From Pseudoscleropodium purum (Eukaryota; Streptophyta; Bryopsida; Hypnales; Brachytheciaceae), in the NCBI GenBank assembly GCA_963969395.1, contig OZ017805.1, positions 8,308,001 to 8,372,000 on the forward strand: a stretch of 64,000 nucleotides of DNA. The letters run 5' to 3'. The position numbers and the translations under genes are program-made. The notes under the pieces are model-generated. The model was not told the DNA's origin and did not search any database. It saw only the letters and a list, made by a program, of their open reading frames with translations. Positions 12,533 through 25,053 of the stretch are shown in pieces; position 1 is the stretch's first letter; each line of letters starts with the position of its first letter.

Positions 12533-13192
12533 TTGTGGCTTTCAAATCCTAATATAAAGTCTACAGTGTTTCTTATTTCAACATTTTTTTCTATTTTTTT
12601 TCCACCATGTGGCATGGGTAATTATTTTGATAATTTATTGGATTTTGCCAAAAACATTTATTTTTTCAGTATGTATTCAATTGTATCTTCCACTTAAAGA
12701 AAAAAATAATACTACAAAATAATGATGAATAGTCGATGTTGAAACAATTTCCAACTTGTACCAGTTTTTTTCACACATATTATGCCCAAGTCCATGACTT
12801 TTGCGTGAGTAGTTTATTAAAATACAAGATTTTTATTTTTTAATTCTAAAGACGTGGTCCATTCTGAGAAGTTGAGTCCACTTGAAATTCTTGTAGCTTT
12901 CAAATCCTAACATAAAGTTTAAGGTGTTTTTTGTTTCAACATTTTTTTCCATTTTTTTTCCACCATGTGGCATGGGTAATTGTTTTGGTACTTTATTGGA
13001 TTTTGCCAAGACATTCATTTTTTTAGTATGTTTGTTCAATTGTGTCCTACATGTAAAAAAAAAGAATAATACAAAATAATGATGAATAGTTGACATTGAG
13101 ACAATTTCCAACTTGTACCAATTTTTTTCACGTAGGTGTTATGCTTAAGTCCATGACTTTTGCAACAGTGGTTCATTATAATACAAGATTTT
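12533..13192. repeat. Two tandem ~300-bp duplicates
   Basis: 12533-12838 and 12889-13192 are diverged direct copies. Shared landmarks are CTTTCAAATCCTAA, CCACCATGTGGCATGGG, AATAATGATGAATAGT and CCAAGTCCATGACTTTTGC, in the same order and spacing. The small ORFs in each are not conserved as proteins. Confidence 0.75.
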
Positions 13193-14350
13193 TTTTAAAG
13201 ACAAGGTCCATTTAAAGAAGAATTCTCTAAAAATTGTTTTAAACAAGAGTTTTATTATTTTCATTGGTTTATAACAATTCTCCAAAAAGAACTTTTGAAA
13301 TTTATTTATGTTTACTGAGGCATTCATTTTTCAAATCCAAAATATGTAATTCAAGTTTTTTTACAATGAACCCTAAACCCTAAACCCTAAATTCTAAATC
13401 CAAAACCTGAAAATCTTAATTTTGAGTCTCTAAAACCCAAATTTTGAATTGCAAAGACATAATTATTGAACCTAAAATAGATGACTGTAATTGTGGAAAC
13501 ATTAAATTCTACTTCACACATGCATTTTCCTATGGCTCAAAAAAGGAAATTCCTAAAAATGCCTCATCTAATTTTGAAAAATATTAATGTTTTACAAAAA
13601 GTGTGTATTTAATTTGCTTTCCAAATGCCTTGACTTCATAAAAAAGTTATTAAGTAGTTGATTTTGCCATTTTGCCAAGTCCAAAAAGACATAGAATAAG
13701 AACAAATAGTAAGAATTTTGTAGAAAATATGTAAAAGGTTTGTTGTCGAATGGAAGAAGAATCTTCCAAAGAAAGACGACTCAAAGTTTTCTTGAAAATT
13801 CTTTTCACTTAAAATGTGCTACAAACTGGAAGAGAAATCTTCCAAAATAGGATTTGAAATTCAAACTCCTTCATTTGATTTTGCACATCCTTTCTTCAAC
13901 GGTAAAATGTTGCGCATTCGCATCGAGTTTGCTTTTGCTTTACAGACTTTGTTCTTACATTTTGTGTTCACATTGTCAACCTCTATAAGTGCTCCCTTGA
14001 CCATTGTTGTTTTTGCCAACTCCTATATGTCATGGTTTCGATTTTTTGAGTGCGTCATTGTCGAAGGAGGCGACTTGTTCTTGTAGGTGAAGATTGTAAC
14101 ATTCATTAGTTTTTGGTGTGTCATTTTTGTTGTTGAACCAATTTTCTTCATAACGAAGTGACGATGCAAATTATTGATTCAAGTGTCCTATAGTCTCCTC
14201 TTCAATACGCATTCATCTTCTACATCTTCACACTCTTCATTTTGAAGTACTATGACATTTCATATGTATTCATAGAATTTCAATTGCACTGAAGTTCAAT
14301 TTTTTCTCATCATTGAAAGTAATCCGGAGTGTGAATGGATAGCTATAATT
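13193..14350. other. AT-rich intergenic sequence with a short telomere-like run
   Basis: No supportable gene. At 13371-13391 there are three consecutive CCCTAAA units (the plant telomere motif) followed by degenerate versions. The 90-residue plus ORF at 13814-14086 has no recognisable domain or repeat support and is left uncalled. Confidence 0.4.
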
Positions 14351-15520
14351 GTAGCTATAAAATATGGGTCTATTTTTAGAAATATTTAGTGACATGTGCA
14401 ATTTTTCAATGTAACTAAACTGACTCTATTGTAATTTTGTGAGTTAGACATGCAATTTAGGTCGGTCTAACTTGAATTGTAGTCCATGATTATTTATTCA
14501 AGGACTTCATCTCATTTGATCCACTTGGAAATGACTTTGTAACATTGTTGAATATAGTCTTGTAGTTCAGGTTGATTTGACTTGCATTGCATTCTGTGAA
14601 TTCTATATTTCTGACCAAAAATTCATTAGAAATTTCTCATATGGAAATTGACATATTGAAAAGTGCAGTCATGCAGTATAGGTCACTTTGGCCTAAATTG
14701 CATTCCAAAAACTTTGCTTTCCTTTCCAAGAAGAAGTATGAAACCACTTAATGAACTCTAAAATATACATCTAAGTATAGTCTTGTAGTACAGGTTGGTT
14801 TGACCTAAATTGCATTTTGTGAATTCTATATTTCCCAAAAATTCATGTGAAATTGTTTATATGGAAACTTAAATATTGAAGTGTGTAGTTGTGTAGTTCA
14901 AACCGCTTTGACTTGAACTACATTCCAAGAACTCTACTTTCCTTTCTATAAAGAAGTATAAAATTGTTTAGATTGAGTCTTAAATATTTCCCAGTAGAGT
15001 CATGCAATTCAGGTTAGTTTGACTTGAATTGACATCTGACATTTGTATGTTTCTGATTAAGAATAATAAGAATCCCCTTTAATTGAGTTATATATTGCAT
15101 GGTGTAATCGTGTAGTTCAAGTCAAAAATTATAGTGACCTGATCTATGATTCATAAGATCTTAATTCTTAACTAAAAAAGCATATGAATCCATTTTTATG
15201 GAATCTACTATATTGCTTAGTATAATTTAGAAATTCAAATTGGATCGACCTGAATTACAATCTAAGATTTGTATGTTTCTAATTAAGAGGCATTTGAATA
15301 TCCTTTGCTTGAATTTCAAATATTGTATAATATAGTCATGTAATTCAGGTCGGTTCAACGTGAATTGCAATTCATGAGCTCTGAAATTCTAGCCAAGAAA
15401 GCATATGCAAATGTCCTTATTGAATGTATAATATTGCTTAGTGTAGTCGTGTAGTTAAAGTTGGGCTAACCTGAAATGTCACCTAGTAAATGTAAGATGC
15501 ATTTGTATAATGTAGCTGGG
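14350..15520. repeat. Diverged satellite, about ten ~110-bp units
   Basis: A core like TAGTCATGCAATTCAGGTCGG...TTGACCTGAATTGCATTC recurs near 14450, 14560, 14668, 14776, 14885, 14998, 15107, 15225, 15330 and 15445, at spacings of about 105-118 bases. Units are old and diverged. A related stretch lies at 5780-6530. Confidence 0.75.
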
Positions 15521-15688
15521 TCCAATTCAATTTGAATTTCTAAATTTGCTGCCTCATTATGATATGGAATGGGAATTTTAGATATCATTCATGTTCATAG
15601 CAATTTAGATTATAATTTTGCTCGTTTTTTCTACCATTTTTCTCTAAGTTTAATCTTCTTTGTGTTTTAATTTTAGTTTATAGGTAAG

Positions 15689-16183
15689 ATGAGCTCCAAT
15701 GCTATACTAGTTGATTTCGTGGACTTGTCAAATGATGAGTTTTAGGTTCTTGAGCAAATAAATGTTGGTGTTCCCAAGTGTGAAGGGCATCCTTGTTAGA
15801 TATGGAACATGAAGTTTATTACTTTGTATAATGCAAAAGGTGTACCTGTTGGAGAAGGTACTTGTCATAGCGTGAATTTTGATCTTGTACTTGGTGCCAA
15901 TGGACCTCTGGGAGACAATCATATTTGAATGTACATTTCAAAGTCACATTTTGAAGTGGATATTTTTGAGGAACATATCTATTCTTTGGTAGCTTGGCCT
16001 ATTGAGCTGGTCCACTATCGTGGCATGAGTCTACACGATCATGAAGCTAAGGACAATTTCAAGCGTTTGCAAGCAATTCTCTTTAACCTTCCATCTTCTA
16101 AATCTACAAGGCTTTGTACAAGTGCCATCCAAAATCCACCTTGTAAGACTGTTGGATTTAGGGTAAAGTTTAATTTCATATAA
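15689..16183 (+). pseudogene. Decayed ORF of unknown function
   Basis: From the ATG at 15689 one frame of 164 codons reaches the stop at 16181-16183, interrupted by TAG at 15743, TAG at 15797 and TGA at about 15926. Each is one C-to-T change from CAG, CAG and CGA. The peptide has plausible globular composition (for example EEHIYSLVAWPIELVHYRG and NFKRLQAILFNLPSSKSTR). The frame is kept throughout, so this is a genuine former coding exon. I do not recognise the family. It lies about 2.8 kb before X1 on the same strand and could be an earlier exon of it, which cannot be decided here. Confidence 0.5.
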
Positions 16184-18742
16184 TTGAGAAGCCATATCCA
16201 CATGTGTGTGTCTGTGGCATGTTTTGTTTTGTATTTAACATCCTTATATTGTGTGTAATGGATGGAATTTATATATTGTAATCAATTGCATAGGTTGAAT
16301 TTTGTTGGTTTAGATTTATAGTTTGGTATTGCTTGTATGTTTTGAAATAAACGTCTTGTTTTTACAAAATAAGAGTATCCAATTTCAATTTTAATATATA
16401 TTTTTTTATATATTGTTGAGTTCAATTTTTTCTTTTTTTTCCCTTGTTTTATTTTATTTTTTAGAAGCACTTATATTATAATATCTATGACCATTAAAAT
16501 TAAAAGTGTGAGATGAACGTCCAAACAATGAGTAGTGGATATAACCACTTTATTTTTGATAATCGTATTAAGTACTTGTTACATTCCAGATAGGGGGCCG
16601 GCTGGTTGTTACTAACTTTCATGGCTACCTACATAGGTTATTAGGTATCATCAAGTCATGCATGTCTCTCAACCGCTCAAACAAATTCAACAGGAATCAA
16701 ATTCAGACCGCTTGAATGAAATAAACAACCCCTTATAACCAACTGCAGAGCTTATAAATTGGTGTTCAATATGGCATGATCTTATGTATGTTAATGAAAA
16801 CATTGATCTCCAAATTTCAACTCAAGTTGTTTGAGAACTTTGTGTATCACTACACTCTCATTTTAATGAAAATTGCATTCAAAAACTAATAATTCTAGTA
16901 TGTGTCAACCTAAATTATCTACAAAAAATCCATTTGTATTGGTATCAAAATCAAAAATATTATTTTGAGAGGGTCCAAAACTCCCAAAATTTTGAATATG
17001 ATGTTGAGTAGGGTTGTTTAGTTGGACAGAATTTTGGGTTTTGGTGTTTGATAGACATCACTTGTCATATGTTGTGTATGACAAGTGTCGAGTGTATGTG
17101 ACATTTTTGTCTAATAAGGTCATATTCAATAGCCAAGGCAATTTGAAATCTCACTTTAATTATGAATCTTTATTTAGAATATAATAGGTGTTTATCAAAT
17201 TGGATCACTTTAATAAAATGGAATACAAATATATCAAAATTATAACTATTGAGTCTTTTTTGCAAAAGTTATACTTAAAGTTGACTTCATTAGATAGACG
17301 GGGGTCTACTAGACATTTGATACATTTTGTCCATCTGTTGTCTGTTTGTCAAGGAAGACAATTAGGATGTTGAAGTAAGTTTCATTGCCTATAGTGCATT
17401 TGATTTGTTACTCAAAATTTGAAGATTCATGCACTAGGCTTTTGCATTTGATTTGTCACTCAGAATTTTAAGGTTTATGCATTGGGCCTAATTGCACTCC
17501 ATTTTCTCAATGAACATGCATGCATAGACTAAGAGTGAGAAGGATCCTGACTAAGGTAGTTGTTTTGTGTACTAGTTTCATTGGCAAGCAACTCACCTAT
17601 AGAAGGGTACACCTTGTTGCGAGGATGTAAAGAATAGGTTTGAGTGAGAACATAGAGATTTGCTTTTAGAGCGGCCACGATACTACGTTGAGTGCGTGTA
17701 GAAATAAAAATTGTGTCCACGAAGCACAAAGAAGTCGTGTGAATACAATATTGAGGATTAGTAGAATATGCGTATGTATTCAAAATATGACATGATCATG
17801 AGATCTTACAATCTTTATTACACCCTAGGACCCCGCTTTTTAAATTAGAAACGTCATAGATGTCAAAATGAAGGGTTCCCTTCATCAATCTATCGAGGGA
17901 TTCTACAATCAACTAGACCATAGCTGAAGATCTATTACACCCATTCTAGGTGTCCCTTGATCAAAGTATAGAGGGATCCTACGATGATTGGACCACTGAT
18001 GAGAGTTTGTCACATAGACTCTTGGTGTCTTACTCACTACTAGTGGTCGTGAGATCCCACGATTAATTTTTGATTTATCTTAATTCATCAATATAAGGAT
18101 ACTGTTGACTTTTATTCTACCAATCGTCATGTGATCCCACAACATCTACTTCATTGAGCTAAAGATCTCATTATTGAGGTTGTAGTGATTTTTGTAATGG
18201 TAATACTGCAATAGAGTAGTCAAGGGGTCCCTCAATTTCTTGGACTTGTTCCATTCATTTCTTTGTGATTAAGACTCACTTCTCCTAATTGCATATTTTT
18301 CTATCGTTAAAATAGCTTGATTTCTTGAAACTTGATATACTCCATTCTTTGGTAGAAATGATTTGGCAAACGAAAGATAATGCAATCATAAGATCTTGTG
18401 CCCTATAATAAGGGTCATGTTTGTATGAAGTAATGCGCTTCTTTTGTTATTGTATGTGTAATTGTTGAGGTAGTTTAATACCAAAGTCCGGGGACTTCAT
18501 GACCACTTAGAAGGTTACAAACTTGTTGGTTACCTTTTTGTGATGCACATCTCATTCTTATGTAGTTAAAAGATCGTGAAGTCCTCCAACTCTTTTTTAG
18601 GATGATTACAACGTCCTAGAGTGTTGGATGAGTTATCTCAATAGGTTTAGGGTGAACTAAAAAAATGCAGTCATGCTTTTAGGTTATATATGTGGCGGTC
18701 TTCTTGTTATCTGCCTAAGCCCTTTGCGTTGATGATTTTTGC
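16184..18742. other. Intergenic AT-rich sequence
   Basis: Apart from the hAT-like element at 17009-17366, no gene is supported. Between 17820 and 18150 there are loosely repeated phrases such as GAGGGATCCTAC and GTGATCCCAC that suggest an old tandem repeat. The 84-residue minus ORF at 17529-17783 has no visible support. Confidence 0.35.
17009..17366. mobile_element. Short hAT-like element, second family, copy 1
   Basis: Starts TAGGGTTGTTT and runs to a degraded right end (GAAGACAATTAGG). It is an inverted relative of the element at 42795-43146, sharing TTGACATTTGTC-like and AATAAGGTCA-like blocks in reverse order. It is flanked by ATGTTGAG (17001-17008) and ATGTTGAA (17367-17374), an 8-bp TSD matching at 7 of 8. 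No gene inside; the 61-residue ORF at 17188 is incidental. Confidence 0.65.
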
Positions 18743-18963
18743 CAGGGTTGATAGGACGGTCGGACGTCTGGACGCGGACGCTGTGTCCGCAGCGTTCGCT
18801 GACATTCGCGGACGCCGTCCGCCCTGTCCGCTTGTCCCCTCGTCCGCCCCGCCCGTCCGCCTTTCGACGGCGGGAGGGACGCTGCATCCGCTGGCGTCCG
18901 TGAGGACGGACGTCCGGGTTACGGACGCTATTTTGGGGTAGACGTACTAATTTGTCAACCCTG
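18743..18963. mobile_element. Short non-autonomous hAT-like element (GGACG family)
   Basis: Begins CAGGGTTGATAGGACGG and ends TTTGTCAACCCTG, with GC-rich GGACG/CGTCC interior, opposite in orientation to the copy at 46383. The flanks ATTTTTGC (18735-18742) and ATTTTTTC (18964-18971) form an 8-bp TSD matching at 7 of 8. It lies just upstream of X1 exon 1. ORFs on both strands reflect the palindromic GC-rich repeats. Confidence 0.8.
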
Positions 18964-19032
18964 ATTTTTTCAGGTCTAACCAAGCTTCTCCATCTTTAGC
19001 TAGAGATTTGGAAACAATAATTGTGAGTGACA

Positions 19033-20298
19033 ATGGATTCATTATCTAAGTTTTCTATTGATGCGATTGTTCTATATGGAGGAGTACATGTGGGTCTTGA
19101 ATCACAAGAGTCTAACACAAAACCCAAATCATTTGTGAATGGTGATTGGGTTAGGTTATTTGTCCCTAGATTTGGTGATGTTGGAGTAGGAGTTATTAAG
19201 GAAGTTCACCCCCAAGGTCAATGGCTCGGTGTGCCCATATCTTTGGAGCTTTGGATTTACATTTTGGTGCGGCTGCATTCTATCAAATTAGAATTCCAAA
19301 AATTAAATGTCTACTTCTATCTAAAGGGTGTGAAGTCATTGAAAGATGTTCAAAAGAAAGTAGTTTTGTAGAGAATGATTGACATTGTAAGAGCATCAAG
19401 AAAACCTATGATGGATCCATGTCCGTATATTAGACAGGGAGTCTGGTTTGAATTTGATGTACATCAAAAGGATGTTAGAGGACTCCTTGTATCCTTGAGT
19501 TGAATTATCTATTGGAAGTTGGAAGATCATTTTCAAGAAAGTACACTAGGTGAGGGATATGTTGGTGTGATGGTACTTGATGTTTTTGTAGGTAACACAA
19601 AAGCCAGGCTATCTCATGATGTGTGGCCCTTGTTTGAGTGCAGGTTTCTCCACAGTCGTTCTTTGTAGGAGACCGTCGATTACTTTCCTACCATTCTCGA
19701 TATTGACAACCTTCTCGCTTATTTTGGCAGTTGAATGAAAGTACCATACCACTTTGTAATTTGTAGACCTAGTCTTCACAAAAAGGACTCATGGTATGTC
19801 CATAAAATGACCGATGAGGAGATTTGGAAAGTGAGCTCAGCTAGGTACTACCAACGTTTGTGTTGCCGACATTTTAACCAACAGTTGACATTGTTGGTAA
19901 GGCAGAAATACTACTTGAAGCCATTTGAGGATTGCCGCAAATATGGTATTTCTGTAGGAGGACAACTTCACTACTTGGATAGGGACCATACATGGAAACT
20001 CATCACTCTACAAAAGGGGGAAGTTTGTGGCATGGCTTGGTGCATAATTCACAACATTCCAAAGTCTACATACCATAGTTATGTCGAAATGTACAAGGCA
20101 GACATAGTGTTAGCACTCCATAAAGCGCCCTAGGATTCGAATGGTTTAGATTACAGGGACTATAAAAAGCTATTATAGATGAGAACGCTAATCAAATGCC
20201 CCACCAAATGTGTGGCATTGGAAACGGGTGAGTGGACACTTTGAAATTCCTACCTATGGGAAGAAATTGGAAATAAGTCTAAGCGGATGCCAACAAGG
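19033..20298 (+). pseudogene. X1 exon 1: N-terminal part of a transposase-like relic
   Basis: One frame from the ATG at 19033 stays in register to about 20298 and includes the open stretches at 19027-19371 and 19735-20133. In-frame stops (TAG at 19369, then TGA, TAG and TGA before 19735, and TAG at 20131, among others) are all one C-to-T change from CAG or CGA. The first 60 residues carry GDWVRLFVPRFGDVGVGVI, and a later segment has HFNQQLTLLVRQKYYLKPF. The frame reaches an AG/GTACTG junction at 20298, taken as a splice donor. Exon 2 at 21487 resembles a DUF7869-type transposon protein, which gives the family assignment. It is not functional as it stands. Confidence 0.55.
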
Positions 20299-21486
20299 TA
20301 CTGTTCCTACTTTTGAGTCATTTGTATTGATTATGGAATCTCCTCAAAGGAGCATTGATTTGGTGGTTGCACTGTCTTTCTTGTGCGTCATGATTTGTCT
20401 TTCTAATTTTTTTCCTCTCTCAAATTGATGCTCAACTATAATTGTTGTGGAAGTCCAATCAAATGTATTGATTATGGGATCTCCTGATGAGAGTAGTGAT
20501 TAGGTAGTTGGATAGTCATTCTTGTGGATCCAATTTGTTGTATTAATAGTGGGATCTCCTAATGAAAGTAGTAGTGATTAAGTAGTTGGACAGTCATTCT
20601 TTTAGATCCAATCACGAGTACTGATCATGGCATCTTCTAAGGAAATTAGTGATCGGGTGGTTGGATAGTCGTTCTTGTGGATCCAATCAAGAGTATTGAT
20701 CATGGGATCTCCTGAGGAGATTAGTGATTGGGTGGTTGGATAGTCGTTCATGTGGATTTGATCAAGAGTGTTGATCATGGGATCTCCTATGGGGATCAGT
20801 GATTGGTTGGTTGGACAGTCGTTCTTGTGCATCCAATTAAGAGTACTAATCATGGGATCTTCCAAGGAGATCAATGATTGGATGGGTAGATAGTCGTTCT
20901 TGTGGATCCAATCAGGAGTACTGATCATAGGGTCTTCCAAGGAGATCAATGATCGGATGGTTGGACAATCATTCTTGTGGATCCAATTAAGAGTACTAAT
21001 CATGGAATCTCCAAAAGAGAATAGTGATTAAATGGTTGGACAATCGTTCTTGTGAATCCAATTATTTGTATTGATTGTAGGATCTCCCGACAAGATTGGT
21101 GATTTGAAGGTCGCATGATTTTTCTTGTGAATTGTAGTTTGTCTTTTTGATTCCTTCCCTCTCTCTTAGACCGATGCTCAATTGTAATCACTGTGGAGAT
21201 GCAATCAATTGTATTGATCATGGGATCTCCCAACAAGATTGGTAATCGAGTGGTTGCTTGATCTACTATGTGCATCGTGGTCTATCTTTCTTATTCCTTC
21301 CTTCTTTCAAACCGAAGCTCAGTTGTAATCATTGTGGAGGTGCAATCAATTGTATTGATCATGGGATATCTCGACAAGATTAGTGATCGGGTGGTTGCTC
21401 AATCTATCATATGCATCTTGGTTTATTTTTTTGATTACTTCCCTTTATCCAACCAATGCTGAAGCTTAATCTCTAAGGGTGTTTAG
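20299..21486 (+). other. Predicted X1 intron filled with tandem repeats
   Basis: Lies between a GTACTG donor-like site (20299) and a GTGTTTAG acceptor-like site (ending 21486), joining two coding stretches of the same relic. Almost the whole interval is tandem repeat, described separately. The splice sites are inferred from loss and recovery of coding sequence only. Confidence 0.4.
20330..21465. repeat. 75-bp tandem array with flanking ~140-bp units
   Basis: The phrase ATCATGGGATCTCC recurs near 20475, 20550, 20626, 20701, 20776, 20851, 20926, 21001 and 21076, a regular 75-bp period. Larger units of about 140 bp that contain the same phrase plus a TCTTTTTGATTCCTTCCCTC-like tail flank it (near 20335, 21220 and 21360). 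Because 75 is divisible by three, the minus strand at 20602-21003 stays open as five 25-residue repeats (core WIHKNDYPT, then SLISLEDP). This is probably a by-product and not a gene. Confidence 0.85.
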
Positions 21487-23602
21487 TTTACTGCAAATTA
21501 TGGCTTGCCAACCATGAGCCAGTCGACTATAAGTAGACTTAAGAAGGAGCACTTCAACAATGTGTCTATTAAACCTCTTGGAAGTTCCTCTACGAAATGT
21601 ACCACGTGTAACGATCTCCAACAATTTATCTTGAAGTCTCCGAAAGGAAGCCTTGAGTACATAGATTTCATGAAGCAACGGACTTATCATCTCAATCACT
21701 AGGCCTTTTGCTATCTCTTGTATGCGTCTTGATTTGAGGAATCCAAACGAGATCTTTGCAAAATTTTATGTATAATTTATGATAAGATGGATGCAACCAA
21801 GACGGCTCTATCTAGAATGTGGATCACAACAAAGGCCATGGTGGATTTGGGCCAGCTTCCAATGAGTGTAACTAGAATGGTAGCACATAGTCATGCTAAC
21901 GGTGTGTACACATGCTCCTTCTCGTTGTCTGGCGGACTCCAACTTCACCATTTTGTCATTGTCGAGATTGCTGCACAAATTGGAGGGCCCATCGATTTGG
22001 AAGGGAAGCGACCTCTTTCCGTATACACTAGCTAATTCAATGTTCGAGGCACTGCTTAAAGGAAAGTGTAGATGTATGGACAGCCTAACTCTTATTGAAC
22101 TAGGAGCTTGGGTTGAAAGTACCTCCCTTCCTAAAAATTTGTATCTTCAACTTGATAACTTTGCTAAGGATGACAAGAACCAATACCATATGCTCACTAC
22201 ATGAGGTGTCTTCAAGAAAAATTAGGTCGAATTTCTACTAGACAAATACACTTACAAGGACATCAATGCATATTTCAACCACCTCTTGAATGCCTTGAAG
22301 ATGAAAAACACTTTTTTTGTTGCTGACCTCATGAAAGCCTTTATGCAATTCCAAAAACTATCATTTATGTCAGAGTTTATACAAGAGGTAAGGGATTTCA
22401 AGTCGTTTGTCAAGGGTTACCAGACGAGAGGCTTGGAGAGATTAATTGGATTGGGGGAGATGCACCTTTTCAAGTTGTAAGTGGACACTAATGGGGTCCT
22501 GTCATGAATTTCGAAAGGTCAATAGTTGATTCAAAGTGGTTGCTATCTGATAAACCTTCTCAATGCATTTGGAAGAGAGACGGAAATGGTTGGCCGATGC
22601 TCCCTTGTGGGTTTCCAAAGCCTATTCCATTTAAGCCCATGTAGGGTAGCAAGGTTCCTATATCGATCAAAAATCAAGAAAAGGCAAGGAAAATAGCACG
22701 TAAAGCTATTGTGAATAAGGATTTTATGATGGTAGGACTTGAAAAGTACATTTAGTATTGGTAGAACAGAATGTCAAAATGCGAGGGATTTGCAGCTACG
22801 TTCGGTCCTTACGTAGATTACTAGAAGCAAGTATTGCATGAATTTAAGGAACCACTACTGGAGTGTCCTTTGGAGCTAGTAGAAGGCTTTTGGCCCCTAC
22901 ATGATTGGAAAGTGGCATGTATTGGAATCCCTTGCCCACAATTAACAGTAAATCTCATGGATGTGACTTTGGAAGAAGAAGAGAAGCTTGAGCCTTACTA
23001 TGGCCCCACAAATGAAGCGCCGATTGAATGCTTCAATCCTTCATTAGACATTTGTCAAGGGTTATGGGGTATCTCTCAGACTTAAAGACCCGGAGTCTTT
23101 TGCCGTTTGGTAAGGAAGAGCATTGTCCACTATGGGAGCACAGAAACTGAAAATGAATAGAAATAGACTAGAATAGGATTAGGATAGATTCAAAAATTTT
23201 GATTTTGGGATAAAATATAGACAATTCGGCTCAAATAAGGATAACTTTAGGAAAGTTAGTTTCTAGATTATTAGGAGTGGTTACAAACATTTTATCACTG
23301 GATTCCAGATAGATCCGAAATCTAGAAAAGTTTCGGATAAAAGAAACCTATGACCTAGGGTTCCAGTTTAGGGGAACTAGGGTACCATTATAGGACTAGT
23401 CACCTACCCAATCTTCCAAAAATTGTTGGACACTTGTTGGGTACTTAAGCATACAACCACTCTATTTTCCTCCCTTCTTATTTGCAAAACTTTGCATACA
23501 TGTAATTGAATGAAAGAGTGGTGAATTAGCAATTGTGCTAAGGAGAGAAAGGTGAAGTCAGTGTTGTTTGTGCTGGATTAGTTTTCCACGTGTTAGTATC
23601 CC

Positions 23603-25053
23603 ATGGTAGAGGGTGGTGGCAATCCGCTAATCGGTAAACTTGTAGTTACAACCCGAATGGTCTGTCTTGTCATTCCTTTTGACCTGACCATTCAGAAGCA
23701 GCTAGATTAGGATTTGATGTGTATTGGGTGTTTTGGGCTGTTATAGCGCCAATAGAACATAAAAAATGAAGAGATGATTCAAGAACTCAACTTTGGGGTT
23801 CCAAATCAGTATAGATTGATAGTGAGGGGTCAACCCATAGCTTGGATGGAAGATGTTTGGATAGACATGTATTCATTCAAGAAGAGCAAATCTGGATTAG
23901 CTTTTCAAGCAGATAGGTTTGTGAGTGGAAAGTTCCAAAGTTAGATATGCACACTAGATATACACTTCGGATGCATGGCGATATGGCAGAATTCTTACTT
24001 GACATTACTGGCGAATTGAGGGTGGAGCCGGACAAGATTTTGGACGAGATCAGACAACAGCCAGATTTGGAGGTATTGTATAGAAAAGAGGAGTAGATTT
24101 AGAACTTGGAAAAGGAGCGGGATGACCTCCAATTCAAGATAGATTAGACGGAAGGTGAGCTGGCAAAGGCAAGGCAAAAAGAGATGGATGTTGTCCAACT
24201 TGTCCATAATTTGAAGGCATTAGTGGAGCAACTAGAGCATCTTGTGATCATATCCAACCTCTACAAAGTTTGATTGACCAAAGAAGGCCATATAACTGGA
24301 TTGAAGGTAGTGACGATCCTAGTTGACTTTGAAGCTCAGATGGGCATAGTGTTGAAAGAAATGCGCCAACTTTTGGGACACCTAGATTTAGATAGAGCCA
24401 TGGACTTCTCACACTTTCCAAAAGTCCCTGATACCCTATTTAGAGGGACTTTGTTTAAGTAGACTCCTATTCGGCAAACTTCTAGTGCTCCGGTTCAATC
24501 ACAGTCAAAGGGATTGAAGTCTCTTTTGACTCCACCCGTAGGTACTTCAATAAATCAAGCATGGATACCACCAACAAGGGAGAAGGCGGTACTTGAGCTT
24601 AAGAAAGAATGTAGTGGAAGATCCATTCTAGTGCAACAAGAAATTTCCGCCCCGCCAATTTTTTTGTCAAGTCAATGGATTATGGTCGGAAAATTCAAGA
24701 TGCCCTGATTAAACGTCTACAACAACCTTAGTGATCAAATTAAGGCCATGACAAATCCAATCCAGTCCCATCCGGAAGACTTCTCTCATATGGAGCAATC
24801 GTCATCCAAATAGGACCACATGGAGATAGACTTGAGTAAGACTTTGCAAGCAAAGGATCCGAATGTACAAGAAATTGAGGATTTTGATGAAAAAGAGCTT
24901 AAGACTAGATCTAAATTGGAAATGGATGAAGAAGATTTGCCTCCACCAATTCAACGCAAGATTCAAACCCGAGTGGCAACCAAGATGACTCTGACAAAGG
25001 CCTCTGTGAGGACTCTAGCAAGCCAAAGTGGTAGTAGTTTGAAGAAGGCGTGA
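23603..25053 (+). pseudogene. Gag-like / plant-transposon-like protein of A1, decayed
   Basis: Counterpart of the 552-residue protein of element B and of the genes in copies C, D and E. The N-terminal core is present near 23770-23940 (EMIQELNFGVPNQYRL, PIAWMEDVWIDMY). The central conserved domain seen in C is missing: after KFQS at about 23940 the sequence jumps to the coiled-coil part (GELRVEPDKILDEIRQQP). The LDLDRAMDFSHFPKVPDTLF block (24390-24440) and the basic tail ending ASQSGSSLKKA are kept. Several TAG codons stand where other copies have a sense codon. Not functional. Confidence 0.6.

Noticed and set aside
13371..13391. Interstitial telomere
   Set aside because: Only three exact CCCTAAA units followed by degenerate copies; short telomere-like runs are common in plant DNA and do not show a chromosome end.
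20602..21275. Minus-strand repeat protein of 25-residue units
   Set aside because: Follows directly from a 75-bp tandem array; no start context or relatives. Kept only as an observation.
20330..21465. CRISPR-like array
   Set aside because: Units are contiguous 75-bp tandem repeats without unique spacers, in plant nuclear DNA.
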